DNA of 64,000 bases from Ooceraea biroi (lineage: Eukaryota > Arthropoda > Insecta > Hymenoptera > Formicidae): NCBI RefSeq assembly GCF_003672135.1, contig NC_039517.1, positions 2,108,001 through 2,172,000 on the forward strand, in the 5' to 3' direction. Made by a program: the position numbers and the translations under genes. Below the pieces are notes generated by a model. The model searched no databases. It had not been told where the DNA came from and saw only the letters and a list, made by a program, of their open reading frames with translations. Position 1 is the stretch's first letter. The number at the start of each line of letters is the position of its first letter. Of this stretch, positions 46,681-59,431 are shown one piece after another.

Positions 46681-47687
46681 CACAGTGGGCTAAACTCGAA
46701 AAAAGCTGGCCAAAAGTAATAACTCGAAAACATGACGTTTTAGAAAAAAATGTTTCAAATAAAAGTTACAGGGTTTTAAATCAGGTATTAGATAATAATA
46801 CTAGTATGACCTTGAATAGCGTTGCCAAGGTCACGCAAAGGTTACCTTGAATTTTTTTAATGGGAACCTCCAGTTTTCATTAGATATTTTTGTAGCTTAT
46901 CTCAAGAGCTTTTCAGAACACTATAACAAAGATTTATCCGTTAAATACTTCGAAGTTATGAAGCTTGAAAGTTACAGTCGCTACCGCGTCGCGTCGTACG
47001 TTTCGCGGCATTTAAAAATTTCACGGTGATCTGTACATGATCTTGACAACACTATCAAGGTCATACTGGTATTGCTATGTAATGCTTCACTTAAAAACCT
47101 ACAACTTTCATTTCAAACATTTTTTACCAAAACGCCAAATTTTCGAGTTATTACGATATGAAAATTAAAATGAAACATCCTGTATATAACGCAAAGGTGT
47201 GCGTTGGTGTGTACAATTCAAACGGAAATACTTAGTTTGAACCCTACACAAGATGATCAAACAAGAATCCCAAACAGCCTTTTACAGCTATTTAAAAAAA
47301 AAGATATTGAACTTTACTTCTTTCTTATATTTTAAGAAACCAAAAACTTAGATTAACACAAATTGATGAACAAACATTTTTAATGGTTATAACTGTTTGG
47401 GAAAAGAGTTTCAATTCTATTTATAGAGTAAAAAGCAAAATTACTTGCATCCGCATACAAGAATGTAAGCTATAGCCTATACTCATTCATAATTCGTTTT
47501 TCGGAACACTAACGCGTTGCCTCCTATTAATTGTTGATTAATGGGAAGGAAATTTTTTCTACGAAACTCCATTCACATTTTTGAAAATACTGATATCCAT
47601 GAATCAAAAAAGGTCGAAATGCACAGATTTCCAAGAGTTGAAAAAATTCGACTTTTGGCCAGCTTTTTTCGATTCTAGCCCACTGTG
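46681..47687. mobile_element. Transib-like non-autonomous element with CACAGTG ends
   Basis: A long inverted terminal repeat of about 37 bp begins CACAGTGGGCTA and contains TCGAAAAAAGCTGGCCAAAA at both ends (46681-46717 and 47651-47687). The flanks carry an exact 5-bp GC-rich duplication CGGTG (46676-46680, 47688-47692). Transib elements are known for CAC(A/T)(A/G)TG ends related to V(D)J signal heptamers and for 5-bp GC-rich duplications. No transposase frame is present. A second inverted repeat sits inside at 46716-47154. Confidence 0.8.
46716..47154. repeat. Inverted repeat nested in the Transib-like element
   Basis: Arms of about 118 bp (46716-46833 and 47038-47154) start GTAATAACTCGAAAA and are imperfect complements. 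The asymmetric remainder (47155-47650) suggests either a foldback inserted near the left end or an originally larger composite element. Confidence 0.75.
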
Positions 47688-47692
47688 CGGTG

Positions 47693-49467
47693 CAGGGTGC
47701 GAAGAGGACGCGAGTGGAGAACGCGAGAGGAGAACGTGGCGGCTTGATTCATGCTCGTTGTTTCTGCGCGCGCGTGGTCGGAAGGGGCGATTCGGCCCGG
47801 TCTATGGATAATTTAACCCACGCGCGGGCCTGAATGGGTTATAATTGGTGATGACGGGCCATCAGACGACGGCAGAGTCAGGCATTCACCTCGTGTTCGA
47901 GACGACGCGCCCGGGTCCTTCGACAGGATCCTCCCGTGATGTCGGCGCGACGCGACGACGACGACGTGCGAGGAAATCGCGAGTTCCCGAATCCCCAAAC
48001 TATCGGATTTCATTACCGGAGCATCACGCTCAGCCTTCGAGTTTGCGAATTGCTCGAACGATCATCAGGCTTGAAAATCACTTCGTCTCATCGGAAACGC
48101 TGATGATGTTCCCTCAAATCCGAAGCACCTTTCGTTCGTGATCGTCATCTGACAATTCCGCTTCAGCATCTTTTCGTCACGAGTGCAATTGCAGCAAACG
48201 AGATCAAGATAACGCGTGTATTCGTGTATCTCCGTTAACGTGGAGAGATGCAACGAGCAAGTGCGTCCTTTCTCTCGAACGTGCTCGCGTAAAAGCACGC
48301 GACACACGCTGGTCCAGCTTCCCGGCAACGAGAACCGACGCATCTCGGTGAACAGGGTTCGATTCAATTACGTAAGCACGACGGCTAATTCTCGTGGCTG
48401 ATGCACCGTCTGTCGCGGGGCTGCTGGACAGCGCAATGCAAAATTGCTGGACGCGCCTTTCGGGCGCGCTGCTGCAATCCGCATCCGAGCAATCGCGTCC
48501 GTTGCATCCCCGGTTTTGGCCGACGTTGAATACGCCCGACGCAGAATACCGTCATTCCGACAGTGATATACTCGCGGACGCTATCTAAGAGGGAAATAAT
48601 AAAGGGAATCCGATGGAAGGACTGCGCCGAGAGAGGACACATTACAGTGTTTCTCATTTACGAAGCTGCAGATAGAACTGACTGCCAGAGTAATTAAACG
48701 AACGATAATCGCTAATTCGCCAGTCTTGCAATTTGGAATTCTCGGAATTTTTCACACGAAATCTAAATCTTTTTAAAATTTTTACATCTTTAAAGTTTCG
48801 AAGGATCCTGGAATTATAGAATTGTTTATCTCTACTCGAACCATCAAATTGCAAACCTCCAGAATAATCTTAAGGAATATCTCGATATTCGTTATTATAT
48901 TATTTTTACGAATTTTCTTGAATTAACGGAGAAGCTTCGTAAATATAATAATACGCAAATCATTGCATCTTTGATCTTGTTGATTTCTCAAATTTTATAC
49001 GCGTCAGGATCATCCTGTTATCCCTGAAAATCAATGAGGCCAAACATTGAGCGACATGCTGATTTTCCAACAAGCACGCACGACATCGGAAAGACCCGGC
49101 GTAATTAGGATCCACGATTGGAGGGTACTGAGAGACCCTGTTCATGAGATACGCGTATCGCACGAAACGCGGCCGTTATCGCAGTCGCATTCCATTGTAG
49201 TCCCGCAGACAGCGTTATTACCCTAACCGTCCATAATTACGTCATCGTCATTGTCCCCGCACATGTATCCCCATAAATGCCACGAGCCCTCGGCGCCCTG
49301 CGGTCGGTCCCTTCGGGGCCCTCCAGTTTCCTGCGTGTACGGCGTCCTCGCCGGATCCGCGATATTCGCGCGAGCGGCTGCTGCTGCTGCTGCAAGCGGT
49401 CACGTCGGTTCGCCAACGCACCCCACGTGGACACGCGGCGGGGACGCATCGCCCATACGCGCATAGC
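47693..49467. other. Mixed sequence, no gene seen
   Basis: CpG-rich until about 48600, AT-rich at 48700-48970, with a CTG tract at 49378-49394. No exon or RNA gene recognised. Confidence 0.5.
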
Positions 49468-50271
49468 ACTGACAAGGGAAGGTTTTTAGGTGTTACACTC
49501 GGATTTCAAAAATTTTTTGCACGCAGGTAGGGAGGTCCCCAAATAGAAGAAAAAAATAAAAGTAGCGGCCCAAATGCATATTTGCGCGCTACGTGCGCAA
49601 TTTTCGATGTTAGGTTAATTACTCAAAAATGCTATTTCCAATCGAATTCTTTACATTTTTTATTTCACCTAATGCACATTTATATTGCTTTGAATAATTT
49701 TGTGTGTGTGTGTGCGCGCGTATGTGCTTCTGTGTGCGTGTGTGTACTTGTGTGTGTTTAGAAAATACGAGCGTCTAATGTAATCTCGTGCCGCGCGAGC
49801 ACAGTGCGTATAAAAGGCCCATTGCTCAAAAATGGTATTTGCATCGTAACTTTTTTAATTTTTTACTGCAACTGCCAATGCACACAATTTGGAATAATTG
49901 TACATTGCGCAAATCGTAGTTTGTTCTTTCTGCGTGATTTATTGTATACGACTTTAAATAGATTTGACCAGAATCCATAACGAGGACATAAAAGATCTGG
50001 TCAAGGGAGGTTTTTAATTCTTTCAGTTTTAATTTTGGTTTTGATTTCTTTTTAAAGCGTTGTGCATTAGGTGAAAGAAAAAATGTAAAGAATTCGATTG
50101 GAAATAGCATTTTTGGGTAATTAACCTAACATTGAAAATTGCGCACATAGCGCGCAAAATGCATTTGGGCCGCTACTTTTATAATTTTTCTTCTATTTGG
50201 GGACCTCCCTACCTGCATGCAAAAAATTTTTGAAATCCGAGTGTAACACCTAAAAACCTTTCCTTGTGAGT
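49468..50271. mobile_element. Foldback element with 211-bp arms
   Basis: The left arm 49468-49678 and right arm 50061-50271 are inverted copies with few mismatches. Both begin ACTSACAAGGRAAGGTTTTT read inward. The spacer contains a GT-rich microsatellite (49700-49758) and a degenerate third copy of the arm's inner part (about 49822-49885, TGCTCAAAAATGG to CCAATGCACA). Target duplication could not be defined. No convincing coding frame is present. Confidence 0.8.
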
Positions 50272-53200
50272 ACCCGAATACCGCTAGTATGTCCACGCAC
50301 ATGCACACATGACACACACACGTGTGCGTGTTAAGGGATCCTGTATGGGATCCGTTTCCGTGCGCGTTTCCACATTACGAGCGAATACGAGCGCATTCTA
50401 TGGCGTATTCTACGTCCGCCCGACGCATCCACGTGCATTAGAGCAGTTCTGGCTGACCTGCGATGTTCATGCGCGCGAGAGCTCGAACGCGTCGAAACTG
50501 ATCTTGTATTAAATCACGATATCGGGATTATGACAATGTAATAATGACAAAGATCTCGCGCGTCATTCGCGCTTGTCTTCTTCAAGTATTTGCCTTCTGG
50601 TTTCAATTATTTAGATATTACGACAGGCAATGAACACAATGCTACATTTTACTCTCAATGTTCGAAATTAATAGACGTATTTTTCAATTACGCATCCTTC
50701 GATTGCCGGATCTCAATGACTGAATATCGCGTCGGTGACTTTGACGATCACGTTTCCCCGGAATCACGCATCGAATTTCTGCCAAGTTTTACTCTCGCGT
50801 CTGTGCATACGTTACGCACGCGTGCATACGCTGGCAACGGCACGCGGGTCGATTAGTCGAGATGCACGCAGGCTAATGCGACGTTGCGCCAGTTATGCTA
50901 CCGTGTTACGTCGGGTATGCCGACCGCACACTACGGATACGCAACCAAGCCGTTCGGGGGTGCGTCGGAGAACCAGAGAGGATGAATCTTGCTCGGAGAG
51001 AGAGAGAGACAGACAGAGGGAGAGGGAGACAGAGAGAAGCGCATTGCGCACCTGACGGTCGCGAATTCGCTCTACCTGCGTATTAGACTGCATTTCGCGA
51101 ATTATTGGCACAATCCTGCGTTCAGGAACCCCCCTTTGCATCCCCCCTCCCCCATCGGCGAACCTGGCACAATGCGTTCCAGCGACGCAGCATCGAGTGG
51201 GGCATCTTCCGGAATTCCCGATAGATTCCATTCAAGAGAATTATTCCGGGACTTCCGGGATCCTCTCTATCTCTCTCTTTCTCTCCCCCGCGGCTTGGAT
51301 GATCCTCTGCTTCACGTATTGTTCCGCGATTGTCATGCGTCGCCGATTCTTTTCGTGGTCGTTTCGTGGTGCGGCAGACCACGCGACGGAGGCCTGCGTC
51401 CCGGCCGATTCTCTCTTACCGAAGAGGGAAAATGCGGAGATAACGGGGAAAAGCTCCGAGACGGTCGGTTACTGTCAAGAGTCCGGTCTCCGCGCGTTTC
51501 CCGATTAATCCCGAACGCCAAGCCGATAATTGGCGCGCTCGCTGTTCTTCATTCGCGGCGCGCGGATTCTCGATCACGACGGCAACGAAATTCGCCGCGC
51601 ACGTACGACGGAAGAAGAACGCGTTCCGAGCAGATCGATCGCAATTAGCCGGGGAATAAAAGGTACGATCGCGCGTAAAACAATTTCGCAGCAGCAGACT
51701 CATGGATTCCACGCCGTGATGAAACCGTACTCCCGTATGCGCGGGTCCTTAAGAAGGGAAAAACGCGAGAGCGACAGATGCGCCGTAGCACCCCGAGTTT
51801 CATAAACGAAATTATGCTAACTATACGCGTAAGGAGACGCCGCTCGGATCTCTATAATCAGACCGGTGGGGTTTCACGGCTTGTGTTCTCCAACTTCTGC
51901 CTCTCAACCCTCTCTCTCTCTCTCTGTAGGCTGCAGTGCGGAAACGGCTTGCCATCTCAAACGACCTAATGCAATCGTCGCGTTCACTCGAGCAAGTTGA
52001 CGAACTTCGCACCTGACTTGGAATCGATCGCGATACACTTACGAGTACGACTCGGTTAGACGAAAATCAAAAGTGAAATTATACAGGGTGTCCCAGACCT
52101 ACCGTCGAGACGAGAAGCTTCATTTTCATGTTGACAGAGATCGTCGTTATAAAGATGAAAAATTTTACTGCGAGTGGGAAGAGTCTCGAAGACAATCGCG
52201 TTGCAATTTGTCATTTTTCTCATTTCTAATCCACTCTTAAAAAAGCCGTGTTAAATATTAAATCGAAATCATTGCTGCCTCTTTTCCGCGATGCTGATTG
52301 GTTCTCTCGCTTGGCTCGAACGTCGTGTTGCGAATGTCAGAATGTCATAGTGGCTGTCGGTGCGGTTATATTGATAAAATATTGATAAATAAAACATTAA
52401 TATTGAAAAATAAAATAACGCGCGTAGCGCGCGCCTGTGTTGCTAGTCTTTTGATAAAAAGCACTCGGTCGGTATGAAGGCATCGAACTCAACACGGTGC
52501 TCTTGACTTCTCGACTTGACGCTCGACGTGATTTTCTTGATCTTCTGCCCACGGCATTTGACTGTGATATTTGAGAAAAAGAGGATTTAATATTATCCGA
52601 GGGGGGGGGGGCAGAGAGAAGCAAACAATTAACTTTCTGCCTCTTCTTTGTTCCCTATTCGAGCGTGCGCTCGACTCGTAAAACGGAGCTTAATGACGTC
52701 GTTCAAACGCGAAGTGATATTTTCCCACGGGAGTCACGCGAGCATTAATGCCAGAATTCGAATAAATTAAGTCGCAAAGTGACGGCTGACGGCTCACGGG
52801 GCACTTAATCACCGCCGCCGTTTAATTACACTCACCCGTAGCAATAACGCGGACTCAACCTGACCCGGTTTCCTCAAAACATCGTCATCCGCTGCGTGGC
52901 AACCGGAGCGGACTAATGACGAGGAAAGAGCATCACTCAGAGATCGATCACTCTTCTCTTATTGAGCTTCTAAATCGCTCTCGCGATCTATATGACGCCG
53001 ATGAATCACTATCCGTCGTGAAACATCGCGCTTATTAACTCTGGCGCGCTTCAAAATGCGACTGCGAGTCTCGCCTCCATGCGAAACATTTTTTTAAAAA
53101 ATCGCTCCGAAAAATTGCACCATCTCTCTCGAGAGAAGTTGCTTCTATCTTCGCGCGCGTGGTCTTTGAAGATCGATCTTAGCGTCATAAAAAACAGAAA

Positions 53201-54992
53201 GCTGTTGATAACCACTGATACTGTTATTGAAAATTATTGTGGCAAAAATACAAATGTACATCATTATATATTTTTTGCATTATTGATACCTTTCATAAAT
53301 TAAATAATTTTAACTTGAAACATGCTTCTCTATTTGGCATTTTTCCCGCGATATATTTTAGGATACAATAATTACGGTCCACTTTGGTCCATCCTGTATC
53401 GATTCAAATGATTCATTTATTTGCGCGATAAACGAAAATTCGCGTCGCATGCGCGAGAACGAAAATTTAATTTCCCGCACGTGGAAAATAATCCTTGCTT
53501 AGGAAATTGGCAGCTCGATCACGCTCCTCCTTCACGTCTCTCTTGCCTCGCGATCTTTTGTACGCGAGAAGAGGTCTAGACGAGGAGAGGAATTTCGCCA
53601 CTACTGCTGCTGCTGCAGCTGATCCGACCAGCCACGGTGAAATAAAATAAAACGGATATTAAAACTGACGGCAGCTAATTTCCTCGCATAATATTCGTTT
53701 CTCTCTCCTCCGGCTGAACCGCTCTCGCTTTCTCTTCCTACCGCATCTCCTCTACTCGCTTATCACTGAGCCGGACCATCCATCGGACGCGAGCGGCCCT
53801 CCTGAATATTCCGCGGCGATAAGGAAACGCGAGAATAAGGAACCCGAGATAGCACGAGGGGGAGAAATATGGGAAAGGGAGTAAGACGACGAAATCGAAT
53901 TCAGGATTCGAACTTAACGAGTGACAGCCACGATCGGAGGCACTTAACGGATGCAATTAAAGTCCGCCGTCACTCTCGTGAAATACGAGAACTCTCAGAC
54001 CTCGTAACCTATATCCTTCAGACGCAGGGATCGCAAAGTAGTCGCAAAGTTCGATTTCTGATGTACTAACGAGAAATATTCAAATAATAAGAAAATAAAT
54101 ATGCTAAAAAAATATTCTTACAGCATCATACCTTGTATAATAATCATCATCTTCTGTCGCTAACGTCGCTCCGAGATTTCGAACACACAGGATGCACACG
54201 CTCTTCCACTTTACACCCATCAAACAACACGAGCGATCCAACAATTCCGCACATTCGCACAGCGTAATTATTTCACCGCGCTGTTCGCGAGACCATTTGT
54301 CAGTTCGAGCCCGGCACTGTCGTCACAATCGCAATCACTATCGTACAGCGGCCACTGTCATGACGAAGGCGCAATGCGAGATCGATCGATGGGGGCGGCT
54401 GCGAGGTAACGATCTCAAGGAGGATCCTCCGGCTCCTCGAAACGACATTAATGCCTGGCGTCAAAGGAGAGTACCCGGGCGCCTCTTCATCTATGTGCTC
54501 GCCGAAGTACAATGCGCCCGGCCGAGCGTTCGCCGACCCTCTCCTGGGACAGGAGAAACTTCGGGGACGCCTCCGTCTACGTCTCCGACCACCTTTGAAG
54601 TCATTACAGCGACCGCTTCCTAGTGTTTCTACCACTCCCCTGTCCCTTCCGCTCCCTTGTCCTTTCTCCGTTGCTGCCTGCTGCTCCTCATCTCGTCGCG
54701 GAGATCCTGCCGGACGGCCGGCCGGTTAATCAAGCCCCGTTTCACTTCTTAACTCCCTGTCCCGTTCGGCTGGCACTTGCATCCACCCACCACCCTGTTT
54801 CTCTTGCTCTTCGGTAGCTGGCAGCCCTTGATCTGCCCTGCCTCTCAATATTCCGAATGGCATTAGTCGCACGTGATTCTGGCGCAATGCGTTCCCTTCC
54901 TGGCGAGGGAAAGCTGGGTTTCCTCACGGTACCAAGGGTTCGAGAAGGGTTCGAGAAGGCAATATAGGCTAGAGTCTCGGTCCTCTCGGCTG
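50272..54992. other. Mixed sequence with microsatellites, no confident gene
   Basis: Contains AG-rich repeats (50990-51034), a CT run (51909-51925), an 11-base G run (52601-52611) and CTG tracts (53604-53621). The dispersed TACAGGGTGTCCCAGA motif is at 52083. A weak candidate exon starts at 51930. Confidence 0.5.
51930..51969 (+). CDS. Weak candidate terminal exon
   Basis: A long pyrimidine tract (51900-51925) and CTGTAG precede 51930. Joined to the donor at 38499 (two bases into a codon), the next base completes Lys. The frame then reads LQCGNGLPSQTT and stops at TAA (51967-51969), giving a 13-residue basic-start cytoplasmic tail. The pyrimidine tract is a microsatellite and many such sites occur by chance here, so this is offered only as a phase-compatible possibility. 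Confidence 0.15.
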
Positions 54993-54994
54993 TA

Positions 54995-55651
54995 CACCGT
55001 TAAAAATTGTGCGCCCATATGTTAAAATTTTCTTGTGTTGCCATGTTTTGATTACTACTTCAATGTAAAATTAACATACAACTGATATGTTATTATTTTT
55101 ATAACAATTTTATATGTTAACTTCATAACTTAACATTTTGTGTATGTCTCTTAGAAATGGAATATTATTTGAAATGCTTTTAACACAATAATTTTAAACA
55201 ATCAACATGTCACAAAGTCAGTTTAACATTCTAAAAGAAGTTAAAGTAAATCTTCAAATAATCATGAACTTTGACATATAAAATAATCAAATTTACTAAA
55301 ATTAAATGTTTCTATCAAAAATAATTTAAGTTGAAATAATTACTACCATGTGTTAATATAACATAAAAAGTAAATGTTCATATTGTACGAACGAAAATGT
55401 TCTATCAACTTTTCTGATGAGTTATTGTAACTTCTCTTCCATGTAGTTTTCAATTACTTTGTATGTTATTTTTACATCACACTTAAAGTTACAATATCAA
55501 AAATAAATGTAAAGTATTGTGTTAATTACTTAACATTTCTAGTTTGTCAAGAAGTAACATATGACGAATGAGTTACTTTAACTTAAAATTTAGAGTGGAC
55601 TTTCTGGGACATGCAAAAAATGTTAAAATTAACATTTTATTTTTTACTGTG
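54995..55651. mobile_element. TA-flanked Tc1/mariner-like MITE rich in TTAACAT words
   Basis: TA dinucleotides flank the element (54993-54994, 55652-55653). The ends read CACCGTTAAAAAT and, inverted, CACAGTAAAAAAT. The 657-bp interior is AT-rich, repeats TTAACAT/ATGTTAA words many times and has no coding frame. TA flanks fit Tc1/mariner; the exact family is not recognised. Confidence 0.7.
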
Positions 55652-55653
55652 TA

Positions 55654-56673
55654 AGGGTCGCACTTACTTACTTTTCTTCGCATTTGTGTTTTAACGTATA
55701 GAGTGTCATGCGCACACTGATCGTCGTCAGCGGTTACAGGTTTGTTTACAGGAGACTCAATCTTCGCCTCCGCACAAAGACGAGACCTCTAATTCAGCGT
55801 TTAGCTAGTGTCCGGAAAAAGGATATAAACAAGGAACGAAAGACTGCTCTCCACCCGCGCGCCTTTTCCTCCCCCGAGAGCCTCCCCGTTTCCCCTCACG
55901 AGCGTACGCTCATTAGGCAAATTCCATCCCCCGCGGATTCGCCCCGAAAAAAAAGACAACCGCGCTTTCCTCGGCCTTAGCATACAAATTTATTCGCAAA
56001 CTTTCGCAATTTAAATGTCCGCGATGTTTCAATCGAGGGGCGTCACCGTCCACCCGCTCGCTCGCTCCGGCACGCACGTATAAACAACCCCTCGGATTAG
56101 CTTTCCTCCCTTCTTGTCGGATCTCTTTTTCGTTCTCTCTCTGGCTCTCTCCGCGTCGCTTTTCCCTTAATCGAGATATCAACTCCGAGGATTTTCGTGT
56201 GTTGGCGCGTCAAATATTAAGCAGCCTCGTTCTCGTGCCGCAACTAGTTTAGGGGTAGGTACGGCAGAGCGGCAGGGAGGCTGAGAGAGGGCTCGACTGC
56301 TTAAGAAGTTCGAAACAGCTTCGGAACTCGTTTGGGCCTCTGCGATGCCTGTCCCGCTGGCCCAGTATTTCGTAATCCGTAATTATGTTTGCTCATTAAC
56401 CTGTTCTCCACCCTCCACGCGCGTACCGTGCCCTCTCCGAGTTTCCGCGAGGGATGGAACTATACTACCTCGCACGAGCGGGTCCGGGGAAGTTTTGAGG
56501 AGGCGCGAGAACGACCGATCTCCAAAATTACAGATTAAATTCCCAAAGGAGCGCGAAATTTCCTCATGATTACCATTTAAATTCGTCGCGGTAGTTCTTT
56601 CACGATATCTCGGAAATAACGTCAAAGCCGATTCGCGTATCTGGATCCGCGAATTCTTTCTCGTAGTCAATCG
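55654..56673. other. CpG-rich sequence, no gene seen
   Basis: Open frames overlap on both strands; no splice-bounded exon was recognised. Confidence 0.5.
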
Positions 56674-56675
56674 TG

Positions 56676-57506
56676 CACCCACAGAAAAGATTTCTGGACT
56701 TAATGCTATTACTCTTTAATCTATCATAAAATAAGATCGCTATAGCGACAATCATATTTATTATTGAAAAGAAGCATATTTTAATCTTGAATAGAAAATT
56801 CGAAAATCTAGATTCAAATAATCTTCGTGCTATCTCATTCATTTTCTCAGAAGGATTTAGATACAAATTTGTAGCAAGTTCAACATATTCTTGATTTCAC
56901 AATATTGTGAGATCTAAAAGACATCTTATTCTATTCTTGTAAGAGAATTTGTAGAATCTGCACAAAACAGCCAATATTTATGTGTTGCAATCGAAAATCG
57001 GGAAAGTGTTTCTGTTATTTACAATGAATAAGTGCAAAAGATATGGAAATGTCTTATCTCGAATCTTATTTCTCAAGTAAGTATATTGTATATACTTACT
57101 TACATTTCCATATCTTTTAATATTTCTTGCATTGTAAATAACAGAAACACTTTCCCGATTTTCGATTGCAACACATAAATATTGGCCGTTTTATCGGAAT
57201 AAAGGACGCAGAAGCGCCGAGTCGACGAGCGACTGTGAGAAAATGATGCGTCGACATGGACAAAGCCTACTATAAAGTGGCGCTAATATCAAATTACTCT
57301 ACATACAAGAATATATAAGCATAAATTTGTACATGTTACTCTTGTCTGAAGACAGTAAGACAATCTTATTTAATTCGAGAGAGAAGAATAGAAATTACTG
57401 ATTTAAATAAAAAATTGTTTTATTTTCATATTTTTTATACTCGTAATACGATTAAATTAGTCAAGAATATTTTTCGTCTTGTTATCAGAAATCCTTTCTG
57501 AGGGTG
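56676..57506 (-). mobile_element. 831-bp CACTA-like MITE, copy c
   Basis: Starts CACCCACAGAAAAGATTTC and ends CTTTCTGAGGGTG. TG is duplicated on both sides (56674-56675, 57507-57508). Same length and orientation as copy b, with few substitutions. Confidence 0.9.
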
Positions 57507-57508
57507 TG

Positions 57509-57899
57509 CCAAGAAACAACTCAGGTGGAAGACGGACACCGCAGCCCTTCGAATCCGCCCTCTTGAATCGCGATTTCCGATTCGATGCGATCAAACGTGG
57601 CGCGCGCAGATGATGGAGTTTTACGAATTACCGAAGCTGATGCCGTGCGTTACGCAGCGTATTTCGTTCCGAGCCGGATTTCCACTTGGAGATTACCGGC
57701 TTTACACGCCGTAACTTACGTATCGTGGGATAGCTGTTAACGTCCCGGCCGAGACCCACCACCACCCCGCAAATGGAAACTGCGGATGAATCGAGATACA
57801 TCGCGGTGGACTGCCGGCAATTGTCGATTCGCGTGCGCTTAATGCGCCTCCGAGATCGTTTCAACTTGCCTACGTAAATACAATTCGCGATATCCGCAA

Positions 57900-57931
<32 letters not shown>

Positions 57932-59423
57932 GTCTCATCGATATACAACTTCATCAAGAACAATAATTTTATTCATGCATAGCCTACGAAATCTATATCG
58001 TCGGCATTTAATTTCGCGCTACGTCTGCTATCAAAATGAAAAAACAATACTCCTTAATTATTTTCTTTAATTATTTTTCCGACAAGTATTCGATGCGGCT
58101 GCATTGTTAATTCTGCCTGTCAAATTGCTGACATTTCAATCACGCAGAACGAGGGAGTTTCCGGTTAGCGTTGGCGTAAACGCTGCGCGATCGAGTTGCG
58201 ACGCGGATTAGGCAGCGGATAACGTATTAATTATATTGTTAACGCGGGTGGCGCGACCGCGGCGGTTTTTCCGGCGGTCTCGCGTTCGGACAGCGCAAAT
58301 TTGCAGACGAAACCGCATGTTATCGGTCAGCAACGTGCTGCTAGAACGGACCGAGCCGCGAACGTGTCTGGCGTAGACTTGTCGGCTGCATTTCGCGGTT
58401 GGAATTCGCTGCACCACCGACGCGTCGCGTCGCGTGAAATTTGCACGCGCACACCCCAAAGCGGATTATTTATCCGCGCAATTTTTATTGCACATTGCAC
58501 TATTTCTATTCTCTCTCTCCCTCTCGCCGTTTCGAAGAACATCGGAAATGAGAAACATCGCGTGGCTCAGGCACTCGAGTATCCCTCGAATGCGCGCGAG
58601 TGAACGCTTCGCTCGCGTATCGCGCGAATAAATCACTTTTTATTCGCGGCCGTAAACCCGAGCGGAAGATACGGAAGGGGCACGAGTGCGTGCACACGGT
58701 CGTAAAGGGTTTTGGGCAGGCTCGTCCACAAAAGGACTACCCCCCGGGGGCGCGGAGAGATCGGGTAAGGATCGATGAGGAGCTCGACGGGGCCGTCACT
58801 GATAACCGGACGTTCCGCTGTCGCATGACCGAGCTGGAATAATGCTCGCTGTATGCTAAACCCCACTGATAAGCGCGCCAACCCCTACGGCGCGATAGCG
58901 GCGAAACAATATTCCCTTTCCTCCACCTCGCGCCGCGCAGATACACACGAGATGGATTCGGTTTTACATCGCTGTGCTGCCCGAACGAACGTACAAACCG
59001 GATTCGGGATTTACGGCTCGCCCCCGGCGCGAGCCATTTTTGCTAACGGCATTTACCCCCGGCATTAGCCGAACAGCTTATTGATTATCGCAAACGATGC
59101 TGCATCGATATTTTGGAGACGGCTTCGGCAGCAACGATGATTGATGCTTGACGGACGCGTACGAAAGACTGCGTAGAAGCAAACGTTTGTGTAAATGTAT
59201 CCTTTTACGGAGCAACGAATGGAAGAAATCAATGAAAACATCGTGAAGAGAATACAAATGTACAAATATAATATTTTGTTAAGGTAAAGTAGCGCTGGCC
59301 TTATTAAAGCGTATTGTTCATTACATTGTTACAGAGAAACCTTTTCTCTTTATTCATGCAATTCGATTAGAATTCGCGAGATGCCTCATACGGATTATGT
59401 ATTTTACAAAATTATGGATGCAC
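57509..59423. other. CpG-rich sequence with a CT microsatellite, no gene seen
   Basis: A CT run lies at 57901-57932. Open frames at 58208-59068 overlap on both strands. Nothing recognised. Confidence 0.5.
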
Positions 59424-59431
59424 CTCGGGAG

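Noticed and set aside
49826..50110. 94-codon minus-strand frame inside the 49468 foldback
   Set aside because: AT-rich composition and partly made of the inverted arm sequence; no family feature.
50989..51648. 219-codon open frame
   Set aside because: Starts in a GA microsatellite and is shadowed by minus-strand frames; no protein features.
54944..54960. GGTTCGAGAAGG words resembling a tRNA B box
   Set aside because: No A box, acceptor stem or cloverleaf could be built around them.
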